From: Chaetoceros tenuissimus | Lineage: Eukaryota > Bacillariophyta > Thalassiosirophyceae > Chaetocerotales > Chaetocerotaceae | Assembly (NCBI GenBank): GCA_021927905.1 | Contig: BLLK01000082.1 | Coordinates: 41,002 to 105,001 of the forward strand | Direction: 5' to 3' | Length of the DNA: 64,000 nucleotides | In this document: piece after piece, positions 10,616-21,804 of the stretch | Layout: the number at the start of each line of letters is the position of its first letter | Numbering within the stretch: the first letter of the stretch is position 1 | Notes under the pieces: generated by a model | The model's input: the letters and a program-made list of their open reading frames with translations, nothing else | What the model was told of the DNA's origin: nothing | Databases searched by the model: none | Program-made: the position numbers and the translations under genes

Positions 10616-11127
10616 GCGTTGGAAACTCGACCGGTCGACTTTTTTTCCGGGTCTTTGGGAGCGTTCGTAGTAAGTACACTACTAACGGATACAGCAAATC
10701 TCTGTGTACAATTCATAAAAAAATTGTTGTAGAAATACAAAACTATGGAATATATGTGTTCTACTTATATAAATATAAATATTTTGTATGGGATGAATAT
10801 TGTTTTCATGGATTCTTCGACCACTAATGAAATCGTCCGAGTTTGAATTTTCTGGTATGGACAAGTACGAGGAAATCGCGTAGAAAAATAGCCAAAAACC
10901 AAGAAATATCAAATGGCTTAGTAGTGCAATAAACGTGCTACAGAGTCCGTTGTGCTGCCTAATATGATTGTCTAGAGTATATACAAGACTTATTCAACGG
11001 CAGTTTCATTGAAGATTATGTATGTTGAGGTCTAATTGGGGTTTATTTAGACTTGTATAAAAATGAGTCTTTTCTGAATTTTGCGCGAAGGAGCTACCAA
11101 AAACTCGATCGGTCGAGTTTCCAACGC
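10616..11127. mobile_element. 512-bp non-coding element with ~27-bp terminal inverted repeats (MITE)
   Basis: The left end GCGTTGGAAACTCGACCGGT at 10616 is matched, inverted, by the right end at 11101-11127 (reverse complement GCGTTGGAAACTCGACCGAT), with about two mismatches over 27 bp. A second partial copy of the right end, GGTCGAGTTTCCAAC, follows directly at 11128-11142. Inside there is no transposase, only AT-rich DNA. The size and ends fit a miniature inverted-repeat element. I could not define a target duplication, partly because of the extra repeat. It lies 50 bp upstream of the glycosyltransferase start codon, so it must contribute to that gene's promoter or 5' UTR. Confidence 0.65.
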
Positions 11128-11178
11128 GGTCGAGTTTCCAACCCGCGTAGTTTCTTTTCCTATTTCAATTTTTCATCA

Positions 11179-12449
11179 ATGGTTTTCAAGTTATTTTTTT
11201 CGTCTTTTTTGATTTTATCATGTGGAACCTTGTTATTTTCACTTTTATTCTATGTTCAAAAAGATTTTTCGTTTGAAAAATTTGAAATAATAAATCTTGA
11301 CATTCATCATACTGAAAACAATGAATCTCATTTTTCTCAAATCCATATGCAAAACAGAACAGTAAAAAAACAAAGCCATAAAAATATTCCTTCTGCTGAA
11401 AAGCGTATAGGTCCGAATGGAGAAAAGGGATATGTACACAATCCAAAATTTTCATTTCAAGATTTAGATTTGAATTCTACAAATATAAACCATAACGTTT
11501 TATGCAAAGATTTGAATGAATTTGAAGAAATTGCATCATATAGGATAAAAAAACAAATTCAATCAGATTATGACGTGTCTAGAAAAAAAATATCAATATT
11601 TTGTGCTGTTTATACTTATAGTAAGCACAAGGATTTCACCAAAGCCATACAGGAGACTTGGGGTAAGAAGTGTGACGGCTTACTTTTTGCAAGTGATATT
11701 TCTGACTTTGAGTCGGGACATGTTCATCTACCATCAAATAGTATATATGGGTTTTCATATAAGGGCATTATACAGAAACTTCGTGTTATGTACTCGTATG
11801 TGTATGATAACTTCCTAAACGATTATGACTACTTTCATTTTGTTGGTGATGACGCATATCTTATTATGGAAAATTTAAGATATTTTTTAACTTCAAAAAA
11901 AGTGCAAATGTGGGAAGACAGAAAAGACAGATATCTCATTGCAGGATTTTGGATGAGTTTTGGTAAAATGAAACCTAAAGATTTTTTCTTAGCTGGAGGT
12001 TCAGGGTGAGTTTTCATTCTTTCTTTTTACAAAAAGAATACTTTTTCTCAAAATTTAAAAGATATACTTTATCTCGGAAGGCATTAAAAGAGTATGTTGA
12101 AGGACCATTGCAGAACTGCTCAATTGAAAAGGAGGGATCACAAGAGGATGTATTTTTTACAAATTGCGTTAAGGAGTATATGACAAAAGAATTTATATTT
12201 ACAGGAGATGAAGATGGCTCACAACGTTATCATCAAGCTCCATTATATGCCCCCCTCCGCAACTCTGTCGTCAGAAAATCCATACAGAATATGCAAAAAT
12301 TAACAAATATATCTCTGATTCTTTCCAAAAATGATGTTAATGTTATATCAAACACTACAATTGCTTTCCATCAACATAAACATCCTGATGAGCTAAGACG
12401 GTTAGAATTGATTTTTTATGGAAATTATAGGCATGTCTGTGATTTATAA
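11179..12449 (+). CDS. GT31-like glycosyltransferase (beta-1,3-galactosyltransferase / fringe type), two exons
   Basis: Likely a Golgi type II membrane enzyme that adds a hexose from a UDP-sugar to a glycan or glycoprotein. I start it at the ATG at 11179, which puts a hydrophobic signal anchor at residues 3-26; an upstream in-frame ATG at 11053 would prefix residues encoded by the neighbouring MITE. Motifs in order: IFCAVYTYSKHKD (strand 1), TWGKKCDGLLFAS, KLRVMYSYVYDNF, the metal-binding block FHFVGDDAYLIMENL, then GGSG joined across the intron to YTLSRKALKEY, and later a GSQEDVFFTNC block with the acidic E-D pair. This order is typical of C1GALT1/fringe-like GT31 proteins. Intron 12006-12061 starts GTGAGT and ends AAAAG; splicing restores the GGSGYTLS motif. 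Ends at TAA 12447-12449. The acceptor sugar is unknown. Confidence 0.8.
12006..12061 (+). other. 56-nt spliceosomal intron in the glycosyltransferase gene
   Basis: Donor G|GTGAGT and acceptor AAAAG|ATATAC. Without splicing the frame stops at 12007-12009 in the middle of the conserved GG-x-GY motif; with splicing it reads straight through. This is strong internal evidence that the gene is eukaryotic and real. Confidence 0.85.
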
Positions 12450-13220
12450 CGTGATAGACTACCTAAAAAAATTTTACTTAACCACAATTTTTACCAAATA
12501 TGTTACCATAAATCACTGGTTTGTATTTTTTTAGCTAACAGAATAAACTTCATGTATTTCTACAGCCAACAGAATTTACAACATACCATTGAAGGAAAGG
12601 AAATTGTTTTGGTTTTTATCCGTTCATTCAAGTCTACAATGAATTCCCAAAAATCAAAAGGATAGCATGAGACCAGAAGAAAAAGAAAATGGGACTTTGC
12701 AATTTACTAGTTCTAAGGTTATGACTATTGGTGTTTCCTCTCATTGCTTCAAGACAGAAAAAGCTTTCGTTGTATAGGATCTTTTGAAAGATCTATTGCA
12801 ATAACTCAAGAGCTGGTTCGCGTAACAATGTACGCAACTTTTATACTCTGGACCAATCCTAGCACTTAATACATGTACTAAAATCTAAATAAAAATCCGC
12901 ATTGATTGAAGTACTTATTAGCTTTGCGCAATGGGCCGTTTTTTAGTAATGGTTCGTTATAAATAAAGCACTTGACATTATCCCCTTAATTCTGGCATCA
13001 TTATACATTATAAAAATCAACTTGATGGAAACGATGAAGTATACCTTGTAACTAAATTGAACATGCCTGTTTTAAAGACATTGATAGTTTTTGCCTAGGT
13101 ATTTACTTTCAGGTGCTTTTGACTCAGCAAAAGCACTATTTTTTGAATACCCTTTATGAGGACAATGGGCAATATAAAAACCTAGAAGTGAGTTCTTTTG
13201 TAAGTATTGATTTATATCAA
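12450..13220. other. Intergenic, no gene seen
   Basis: AT-rich DNA downstream of the glycosyltransferase. No ORF with recognisable content, no clear repeats. Confidence 0.5.
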
Positions 13221-14897
13221 TTACAAGATACTTTTTCTTGCATCTGATTTCAATTTGTTCTTGATAGCATTATTTGAATTCATAATTTCTGGATATTGAT
13301 CTTTAAACTCTTCGATGGCCATTGATGATTCAAGATCCTTCGGCTTAGTGTAAATGTTTCCATGTAAACTTTGTTTGAGCAATTCTATGACAGCATCAGG
13401 CAGAACAAAATCAGCCCTACGTCTTCCACCTGTGCCTGTGCTGCCATTCCGCAAGAGACTGCAAGACTACTTCTGAAGTTTGCTTGACCGGAATGGGCAA
13501 GAGCAGAAAATGTAAATCTAAAATCTTTGAATGCATCCTTGACTTCATCAATATTAGACCAACCTTCTAATGATAATGGAGGATGGAATTTGATTTCTTT
13601 CTTTCTTGTTATGAACTTCTTGATTTCTTTTGTTGTTGGTTCAATAAACTTGAGTAATTCATCTGTATGTTGAAAATCCACTTCAAGTAATTTGATGACT
13701 TCATTCTTTGTTTTGGCTTTTTAGATAAGTGCACTTGCCAGTCAGGTTACAAGATGTCTTGATCCTGACAATCCTGTTTTGCCTATCTGAATTTTTTTTC
13801 CTCTTCTTAGTTGATTCTTTTGTACATTGGATGGTCTTTTCCCATCCTGTGTTTCAGTAAAGATGAGTTGGCACACAAAATTGTCACCCTTCAATTTTGC
13901 ATTTAGTAATGCAACTGCAGTAACAAGAGCTGTATTTTGGTAACACATTGCATTGTCACTCTGGAAAATGATTTCTTTGCCCTTTGGTAGAATGTCCATA
14001 GTATGTACAATCAAAGCTTCAAGAAATGAGAAGACTGCAGATATGTCTTGCTAATTACTGCCCTCCATGACCTGGTCAAAGTATATAGTTTTCTGTACCA
14101 CTTCTCATGAATTCTTATCCCATACAAAGGTTTCCGTAGCGTCAAATTGCAAAGACATTCCACGTTTTCAAAAGCAATCTATCTGTGATTCTTGATTGGA
14201 ATATTCTATTTCTCTGTCAGTCCAGTCAAAAGTTTTCTTAGCTATAGGACAGTATTACTTCACAACTCAATTTCATCATTTCTTTCAATTCTTTGAGTGC
14301 ATTCATCTTCCTTGCCGTTGCTCTTATAAAAGCTTCAACTTGTTTCCTTGCATTATCAACAAGTGCTCTGCCATCATCAAAATCTTGTTGAGTATGGTTT
14401 ATTTTGCAGTAGCCAACAGAGCAGCACATTGTTTCTTCTAGAAGTTGATCAATCTGACTCAGGAGATGAAAAGGAAATTTGCATCCATTACATGATACAG
14501 AATTGAACTTCATTGTTTGATCTGTATTGGAGCATACTACACATGTATTTGACTTACACCATTTTCCATTTGCACCATGCATCAGAGAAGGTTCCTTCAG
14601 TGCATGACCAAGACAGTGGAAGCCTATACTATCTTCTCTCAGCATGTGTAAGGGCAGCCATACTTTCAGGAAATCTCTCACAGTGGTCAATTTGTTGGAT
14701 AGATGCTAGTACTGTGGGGACATATTGAAAATCTTATCAAAAAACATCTGATGCCATTCAATTGTTTCGTCCACTAAAATATGTGTGATAATTAGCACAA
14801 TTGGTTGCTTGAAATCCCTACTCATGATTGCTGCTACTACTTTGTATGCTGCATCATTTTCTGATCTTGCTCTTCTTTTGTTTAATTGGAGAATCAT
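13221..14897 (-). pseudogene. Possible DDE-transposase relic, several frameshifts
   Basis: Minus-strand frames line up as one broken protein of about 500 residues. A helical N-terminus (14897-14706) is followed by a Cys/His-rich block in the 14690-14238 frame (KWCKSNTCVVCSNTD, then SCNGCKFPF, suggestive of zinc binding), then MSLQFDATETFVWDKN near 14130, IIFQSDNAMCYQN near 13960 and FTETQDGKRP near 13850. The spaced Asp residues in beta-strand contexts (FDATE, QSDNA) followed by a Glu (TETQDGK) look like an RNase H-fold transposase core. I cannot name the superfamily. The C-terminal frames (13681-13221) are charged and helical. Every junction needs a frame change and several stops intervene, so it is dead. 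Terminal inverted repeats were not found. Confidence 0.4.
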
Positions 14898-16655
14898 TTT
14901 TTGTATTCTTCATATATAAGTTGTCAAGGTAAGATGCTAGTATATCTAGGGAGTGATAAAAGTTGTACCATGTTGGTACTTAGAATAAAGCATACAGCAT
15001 CATGAAGAGTCATAGCCAAGAAAATTTGTTGACAATAATATTCTTTCCATCCCAAATATATTGCAAATCCTCCAATGAATTCCTGTTTGTTCTTTTACTG
15101 ATATTCATGAGTAAAGCATGTTTGACAACAACACAATAGTTCGCTTCTCAACAAAACCTTTCTTTCAGCTGTAATAAAGGTCAAGAATAGAGTATTGAAT
15201 TCTTTCTAGATTGTATTCTACCTTGTCCTTTCTACAAATTTAGAAACCAAGCACTTAAATTAAGCATAAATTGGCAGGATATATTACAATTGCTAATTAC
15301 TCCGTCCAATTGAAGAGTAAATGAATCATTCAATGGAAACACTCTTCAAAAGTATCATTCATATTGTCATCATTTACTCTTGCCTTTAGATTCCCAATAT
15401 TGGGAAATTGCTAGAAGATGTGTCAAAGAAGATAGATGCATCACCAAGGGTAGAAAAAGACATTCCATCACTTGGCTTCTTTGCAGCTATGTATTTGTCT
15501 ACCTTAATTGATGCAGATTTTAATTTAGATATTAGCACATGTAATAAGTGTTAGGATTGGTCCAGAGTATAAAGAGTTCTTTAGAATTCTGACAAAAAAG
15601 TCAATTTACTTGTATGTTCTTACAGGAACCAGCTCTTAAAAGCTTAAAACTACTTTGATTTAATGTTACAAAAATGGCATCAAAAGTCTACAACAGAACT
15701 CTGATGATACTGGCCTATGATATAGATTAGGATCTAATGATGATAACCAAGAAATTTTCAATAATGGGCTATTTAAAAAGGCGTCAAAATCATTATAACT
15801 CTCAATTTTTTTTATCCTGCTTGAAAGGTAATCACTACATTATGAGTATAAACTTCATTACATTGGCCTGTAAGGGTGGGTGATCAGAGAAAGAGGGAAA
15901 TTGAATTGTATGAGTGTAAACTGTGATAAGAGTTGGTACTATGTGAGCTTTTGTAGCCAATTCTTTTATTGGATCTAAAGGTTGTGACAGTAATGTCTCA
16001 ACTAAATCAGGTATCTGTCTTGCTAGTTCTATGTGGTCTCGTCAGCCTTTGTTTCATCTTGTTCTTTGCTGTAATCTTCCAACCCTACTTTTACTGGTGA
16101 TATAGACTTACACTCATTGGCATAGAATACAAAAATTAATGCTGCTTTTCATCTAGTATCTGCTTCAGAATTTCCTTGTAGGACATATTCATAGCATTAG
16201 CTTTACAACTTAGACTCTCTGCTTTAAGGGGTCACTGCCTACCCATGTGAAAAGGCTTCTCCTACCTAGATTTTCTTTTTAATACATAAAACTAGGAATT
16301 CTATACAGCGTCAAAATACATCTTTTTCTTCTATGTGGTCATCTTGCTAACCCTACCTTTGTATTGCCAACAGTTCTAATTTTGTATTCTTTCTGATGTT
16401 TCTGTTGAAGAAATCATTTTATTTTTAATTCCCTATAAATATTTCTTTTTAGGGGGCACTTGTGCAATGTGAGGCTTATTCTTTAATCCTTTCACAGGAG
16501 CAGAGCTTTAAATTGAGCTATTATAGTGATAATACTGAAATAAATCTTACATGAACTGTATTCAATGTAGTTGCCTATCAGGAACCATTCATTTGAATAT
16601 CAATGTGCTGTAAAGGTAAGTAAATAGAAATCAAAATATGTAGATTATTATCATT
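14898..16655. other. Long AT-rich stretch, no gene seen
   Basis: No coding frame of interest on either strand. The position beside the transposase-like relic suggests it may be non-coding interior of that element or older repeats. No inverted or tandem repeats stood out by eye. Confidence 0.4.
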
Positions 16656-16659
16656 TTAG

Positions 16660-16729
16660 ATGTGTTGTATAGTGACACAACCTTTCACCATGAAGATGAC
16701 TGCTCTATGAACTGAGCTAACCATTCCCC
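16660..16729 (-). tRNA. tRNA-like sequence (Met-type anticodon loop), probably a pseudogene or SINE head
   Basis: On the minus strand the sequence begins GGGGAATGGTTAGCTCAGTT and continues with a GAGC that closes a D-arm over TTCATA. This is an excellent match to the internal A box (TRGCnnAGtngg). A CTTCATG loop with a CAT triplet follows. After that the fold degrades: the anticodon stem pairs only with a shortened loop, the T-arm GGTTCGA is replaced by GGTTGTGTCACT, and the 3' acceptor strand does not pair with GGGGAAT. A decayed tRNA or tRNA-derived SINE head is more likely than a working gene. Confidence 0.4.
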
Positions 16730-16810
16730 TTTGATCATACCTAATTATAGATTGTTTTCTGGAATATCAACATAAAAAGACCTGTCAACAGACAATTTTT
16801 CCCATCCAAT

Positions 16811-17112
16811 ATGGCTGAAGAAGAGACAAATGGTGATGATAGAGCTGTTGGAAAACGAGCTAGCCATCCAGAAAAGAAACAAAAGTGAACTTTGAGGAAG
16901 TGCTACAGTTCATACATGAGCATAACTTCTGCAATCACCTTACCCATCAGGATGATGAGGTAGTGTCTCTTCAGGAATTGAGAAATGAAGCTGGTTTCAG
17001 AAGTATATATAGTAAGGATACTACAACAAGAATAGCAAAGCAAAGAGCTTGGTTCCATCGAAAAATAAAAAAATCATGCATTGAAATGGAGCTACAAAAT
17101 TTTGTGGCCTAG
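16811..17112 (+). pseudogene. Small charged ORF with one frameshift, unknown function
   Basis: An ATG at 16811 opens a frame encoding MAEEETNGDDRAVGKRASHP and ending in KKQK, a nuclear-localisation-like basic run. It stops at 16886-16888, but a change of frame there continues directly into VNFEEVLQFIHEHNFCNHLT and on to 17112. The join is so smooth that the two parts were probably one protein of about 100 residues. I do not recognise it. It may belong to a transposon (it lies upstream of, and divergent from, the transposase-like relic) or be a host gene fragment. Confidence 0.4.
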
Positions 17113-17445
17113 GCTCTGATGCCTTGTGACTAGTGTGATTGCATGTAAATGAGCATTTGAAGTATCTCCACTTTGGGATATCATCTTCTTTGTATGCAAT
17201 TGGGAGGCAGAGTGGATAGAATAAAAGTAAGAACCTAATTATATATAATTTCATCAAAGAAAGTAGAGGAGGTAGATTTTGGATTTCTGATTTTACACAA
17301 ACATTGCCATCTTCTGATATAATTCAGCTTCTAGTAGGTCATTGAAAGGTCTACTTAGCTTTAAAAGCAAGTATTTATCATAGGGATCATGACAATGAAC
17401 CTCCTGATCAGTTGAAGACATATGCTGAAGTTACAGAGATGTCTT

Positions 17446-17703
17446 TCAAGTACATCCTTTGTACCCATTTAGCATACCCTGTTTGTCAAACTCATTGTCA
17501 AAGAGATATTGGTGAAACTTATGCTTTTTGCCATGGCCAAAAGATTCGTTGAAGCCAACAATAAGGATCACCGTAATAAAGGTTTGGCCATCAACATTCT
17601 TCTTTGTTGCATCGAGTGGTTTGGAAGGGATCTTAGTCTTCTTTTCAGACATGTTAGAGGTATGTAGTTGAGGGAAAGGAAGAGGAGAAGAAAGAATTGA
17701 CAT
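17446..17703 (-). CDS. Short hypothetical ORF
   Basis: An 85-codon minus-strand frame with a possible internal start at MSEKKTKIPSK. The residues after that are mixed polar and hydrophobic with no motif I know. There is no supporting neighbour or repeat copy in the window. It may be a partial exon or chance. Confidence 0.2.
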   Translation of the reverse strand: MSILSSPLPFPQLHTSNMSEKKTKIPSKPLDATKKNVDGQTFITVILIVGFNESFGHGKKHKFHQYLFDNEFDKQGMLNGYKGCT

Positions 17704-17865
17704 GAAAGTATCGAAAAATGAGTACTACCATAGAGAGAACTTTCTAAAAAAAAATTGTGATTGATATCAAATTTAATTACATTAAATTTATTGATTTTTC
17801 ACGTGAAAATTACTTTCCGCATGAAATATTGAAAATCTACTTCAATCTCTCTAATTCAACCTTTA

Positions 17866-18879
17866 TTATTTATAAAATTGAAAATGACCATCATCTTTTA
17901 CATCAACCATTCTAAAGTTCTTTGCAAGTTTTAAAAAGCTGAATTCTGAAATAGATAAGTTTGGAAACTGAATGTTATGTTCTTTACTAAACATAACATA
18001 ACCTGCGTTTAAAAATGAATCTAGAAGAGCTGAAGTTTCCTTTGCTGATTTTCCATGGATTTCTACAAGTATTTGACTGAGCGCTGGATGTGATTCGTCC
18101 AGCCAATGCGTATATGTATCATACTCACAACCTTCACAATCAATTTTGAATATGTCAATTGCTTCCAATTCAAAATGATTTAATTCTTTCATAGTTTCTT
18201 CGATTGTTTTGAAACGTTTCCCTTTCTCGTCAATCCATGATTTTGAATCAATTCCATAATGATGAAAAAATATGTTTAAATCATTTGGCACCTTCTCTCT
18301 ATAGTCGTCTATGTCAAATGTGTGCACTTCGCAAGTTTCAATTCCAAGCATTTTTTGCATTGAAATTTCAAAGCTGAAGTCACCACAAGATCCAATGCTA
18401 TAAATCAAGCACCCTGGGCGATCAGGATATTTTTCCTTTCTTTTTTTTGATTGCTCCACTATTCTATGAGGATCACAAACCCATTTTGGGCCGTCACCTA
18501 GTCCATTACCACCGACACGTTTTTTAAACATACAACTAAAATCTGGTTCATAGTGAGACTGAAACCATGCACTTCCAACTTTTTTTCCTTTTGCTTGAAC
18601 TTTTCTCCCAGCAACATAAAAAGAATTTTCATCATCTGGGATAACATGTTTTTTTCTACTTGATGAAATTTTCCTCAACAAATCCCAATCAGAATTACTA
18701 ATATCTGTGAAAAATCCAAAAGACTGTTTTGTGGCAATGTCTGAATTTTCGAGTCTAACTTTACTTTTATTTTGCTCATTGTTTGTTATAATTAAATTTA
18801 CAACAAGCATAACAAAAAATGTTAAAGTTATGAGATATCTCATGAATATTTTTTTTTGCCTTCTCTTTGAAACCTGCAT
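17866..18879 (-). CDS. FkbM / METTL24-like SAM-dependent methyltransferase, membrane-anchored
   Basis: A 337-codon single-exon gene from an ATG at 18879. Residues 13-31 form an uncleaved signal anchor after a basic N-terminus (KRRQKK), giving a lumenal catalytic domain. SAM-binding motif I is YSIGSCGDFSFE (residues 160-171), the acidic end of strand 2 is VHTFD (185-189), and DIFKIDCEGCEYDTY (242-256) and ILVEIHG are the characteristic FkbM-family blocks. Several conserved Cys residues precede the fold (FSCMF, WVCDPHRI). Such proteins are numerous in diatoms and are thought to O-methylate sugars or related small substrates; the actual substrate is not predictable. The frame is intact and codon usage is similar to the glycosyltransferase. 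It stands alone between degraded repeats. Confidence 0.85.
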   Translation of the reverse strand: MQVSKRRQKKIFMRYLITLTFFVMLVVNLIITNNEQNKSKVRLENSDIATKQSFGFFTDISNSDWDLLRKISSSRKKHVIPDDENSFYVAGRKVQAKGKKVGSAWFQSHYEPDFSCMFKKRVGGNGLGDGPKWVCDPHRIVEQSKKRKEKYPDRPGCLIYSIGSCGDFSFEISMQKMLGIETCEVHTFDIDDYREKVPNDLNIFFHHYGIDSKSWIDEKGKRFKTIEETMKELNHFELEAIDIFKIDCEGCEYDTYTHWLDESHPALSQILVEIHGKSAKETSALLDSFLNAGYVMFSKEHNIQFPNLSISEFSFLKLAKNFRMVDVKDDGHFQFYK

Positions 18880-19049
18880 TCTCTTTTATTCAAAAGTTTT
18901 AAAGTAGGGAGTCAATCGTATTGTTTATCTGTCCTTTCAAAAATTCAACATCAATTTTTTTGAATAAAAAAGGGACCTCGAAATAGTTCTGAACGAACCA
19001 GTACAACCGTTAAATTTAACCCTATCTTTGTAGGTATTTCAGTTCATAA
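18880..19049. promoter_or_regulatory. Upstream region of the methyltransferase gene
   Basis: About 170 bp between the methyltransferase ATG and the next coding remnant. AT-rich with runs of T; no clear TATA box or Inr that I can defend. Confidence 0.25.
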
Positions 19050-20426
19050 TTTTGAATTTATTCCCACTTCCCCGCTGTTAGATAGCATTGTAAAGAAATA
19101 AAAGAAAGTGATAAGCACAGAAAGAGTAGGTGGACAACACTTGTAAAGTGGTTAAAGAAATCCTCTTTCGACACAGTATTAAAAGCAGGACATTTCTCCT
19201 CTAGCCAACAGCCTTTGCCAGTCAATGTGGCACCACAACAAAAACAAGCTAAAGCCATATGGAAATTTTCTCACATAACCATTGGTGTTTTTTTTATGTG
19301 CTTAACACCATTAATGGAAATCAATTTGTGTTCCTCAAGGATAGGACAAGTAGCAGTGAATGGATTGTCTTCGTATTTTGGGAGAGTAAATTCAGCTGGA
19401 GACTGATATTGGAACTTGAGCAACTGGGAAGAATACTGACTGTGTTGTTCACAAAGAAGGTCAACTTCCGCTTGCAAAGTGTCAACAGCAGTTCCAGATT
19501 GAGATGAACAATCCTTAGGAAGATTGGCAGCCTTAGAAGTAATGTTATCATACAACTTGTTGGGAGTAGCAGGTGCTGTTCGAGCTCACGAATTTTATGA
19601 TCAAATTCATTGACAAACTTTGCCAAGATACTGAATTTTGTATGAAGAAATGAAGGCTTGTATGAGGATTCTATCAGCAAAACTAGAAAGAGAATCAGCT
19701 GAATCTGGGCATGAAGTAACATCAGAAGCAATCAACTTAGGGCCAAAATTGAAGATATCATTGAAACAAGCTTGAGAGTCAAGAAAATCCAACTTGTCAA
19801 AGTTACCATAGGAAGTAACGTCACCAGGATTGATGTTAGCCACAGGTGTTTTGGCAAGGAACATGGAGTGATAACATGGAGGAGGAGTAGTGGCAACAGG
19901 ATGGGTAGAAGTCTGAAAGAGATTGTGACTACACCAGTGAGATGTGACTAAGCTTGAATCAGAGACTGGAGTAGCATCAGGTGCCCAGTTACAGAAACAA
20001 ACATGATCCTGAAGAGTGGATTTGGAAGGAAGGTAGGCAGAGACAGGAATGTTACATTTAAATTGTACTGCAGAAAGTCCTTCCTTGTTCTTGATAAATG
20101 GTTTTTGGAGCATCTTCTTCCAAAGCTTCATGAAGGACAGGTTTTCAACCTTGAAAGGGGCATCAAGAACATGACAATGGGCAGCTTGAGCATCAGAATG
20201 ACATAAAACTAGAGATGTGATTGGGATCTCTTGTTGCAGTCTGACAAGAATAGATCAGCACATTGAGGGCTGGGAGAGAAGGAAGGAGTACAGATCTTTT
20301 GTCTTTTCCAATGATCACATCTTTCATGCCAGAAACTTGAAGGACTTTAGAGATGGAACAGGACAAAGGACCAGTAATAGAACAGCCTCTAGAGGCAGGA
20401 CAGGAAGCAGAGTGTTGAACAGACAT
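19050..20426 (-). pseudogene. Degraded minus-strand coding region, unknown product
   Basis: Several overlapping minus-strand frames look like pieces of one protein. 20131-19607 encodes a 174-residue stretch with LHDHVCFCNWAPDATP-like and SYGNFDKLDFLDSQACFND segments. 19555-19271 continues with GTAVDTLQAEVDLLCEQHSQ, and 19258-19058 has ACFCCGATLTGKGCWLEEKC. Residue composition is protein-like with spaced Cys pairs (CFCC...GC...KC), but I recognise no family. The repeated frame changes indicate decay. Being next to retroelement gag remnants suggests it is a mobile-element gene. Confidence 0.35.
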
Positions 20427-20689
20427 AGTTATTGGTGGGTGGAAAAAAAAGGGATAATAGTATCTTATAATTAGAGGCTATTCTGAAAGATGTTGGATAT
20501 ATTGTTGGATATCTTTTGGAAGAATTCTTTGGAGTCTTGAGAATAATGAGACTTGTCATATGTTTGACATCAATCATGGAACTATATTAGTAAATGAATG
20601 TTACAGATAAGAAATGCATCAGTAGAACAATCTTCAATGGATTACCAAAGGGCTACCAGAACATTTGTGTAGTAAATACAAACAAGTCA

Positions 20690-21230
20690 GTCATCAAGAG
20701 GAAGCTACCTTTGTCAATGCAATGACAGACTTTGGGCTTGATGATAGATCTGAGCAGGGAGAGAAAAAAGAAGAAGCTGAAAGAATTAAACAGTTAAAAA
20801 AGAAAAGAGGAAAAACAACCAGCCAGTAAGGTGGAATTAACAACAATGCTAAGTTTTGCAAGTAATGCAAGAAGGTGAAAATTAAGCTTTTTAACAATCA
20901 TAACTCTAAAGACTGCACCATGAAGAAATGGGCAAAGCAGGGAAAGTTGGTGAACAAAAAAGAGCTTCATACCATCCAGTCAATTGGCAGGAGAAAACTT
21001 ATGCAAAGCTTTTCAAGAAAGTAGACAGCATTGACAATTGTGAAGGATCTGATTGATTACACCAATTCAAAGTCAAACCAGAACATGTCCTTTCAGCAAG
21101 AAAAGTCGGTAAAAGTAACAAAACTAAAATAAAGAAGTTTTCCTTTTCTAGTAAATTTGATAGAATGATTTCTAGATGTGTGAACAAAAATAAAAATTGT
21201 CCAAATTTAATGTCCAAGTGATGCTACAGC
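20690..21230 (+). pseudogene. Copia-type gag relic with zinc-knuckle-like motif
   Basis: A plus-strand frame with several stops reads NAMTDFGLDDRSEQGEKKEE, a Lys-rich stretch, then KFC-stop-CKKVKIK followed by FNNHNSKDC. Reading through the stop gives CX2C...HX4C spacing as in Gag zinc knuckles, with the HNSKDC end typical of algal copia Gag. The element is heavily mutated and no protease or integrase follows. Confidence 0.45.
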
Positions 21231-21804
21231 AGTCTCATTAGTGACTATAAAGAACTGAAATCATATTGTACCATTGATATGGTCTACCATCATGACAGGG
21301 ATAAGGTAGCTAGTGACGTCATTGTAGCTCTCTACTGAGAGCCTCTGGATGTTGAGGTTGTATCCTCAACTCTTTTTAAAAATGCAAACACTCTACTGGA
21401 CCAAGGTGAACTACCAACACTGGTGTCAATGGTTGCAAAACATATGCATGGGACAGCCATGGTCAACAGGTGTGCAACGTTTTTGACTACTTGCATGGGA
21501 CAGATAACCCAGACCTAGCAGCTCTCAGTGAAGGCACTGCCTCCACAGTGTGTTTAGTATGCACACAAACACCAAGAAGAAGGGTATAGGTGTTGCACAC
21601 TTTGCACATTGGAACCAAGACATTTCTGCAAACAAATCCAATGGAAGGGAAGATCATCTGCTTGTTTGGAGGTGAAGATGACAAAGAAATGCCATGGCCA
21701 TTCTGTTTGACAGAGTCACTGCTAAATAAGTTGGATGTATGTTCCAACAAAGGAACAAGTCACAGAGCTGATCAACACAGACATACCAACCATAAAAGCT
21801 TTGG

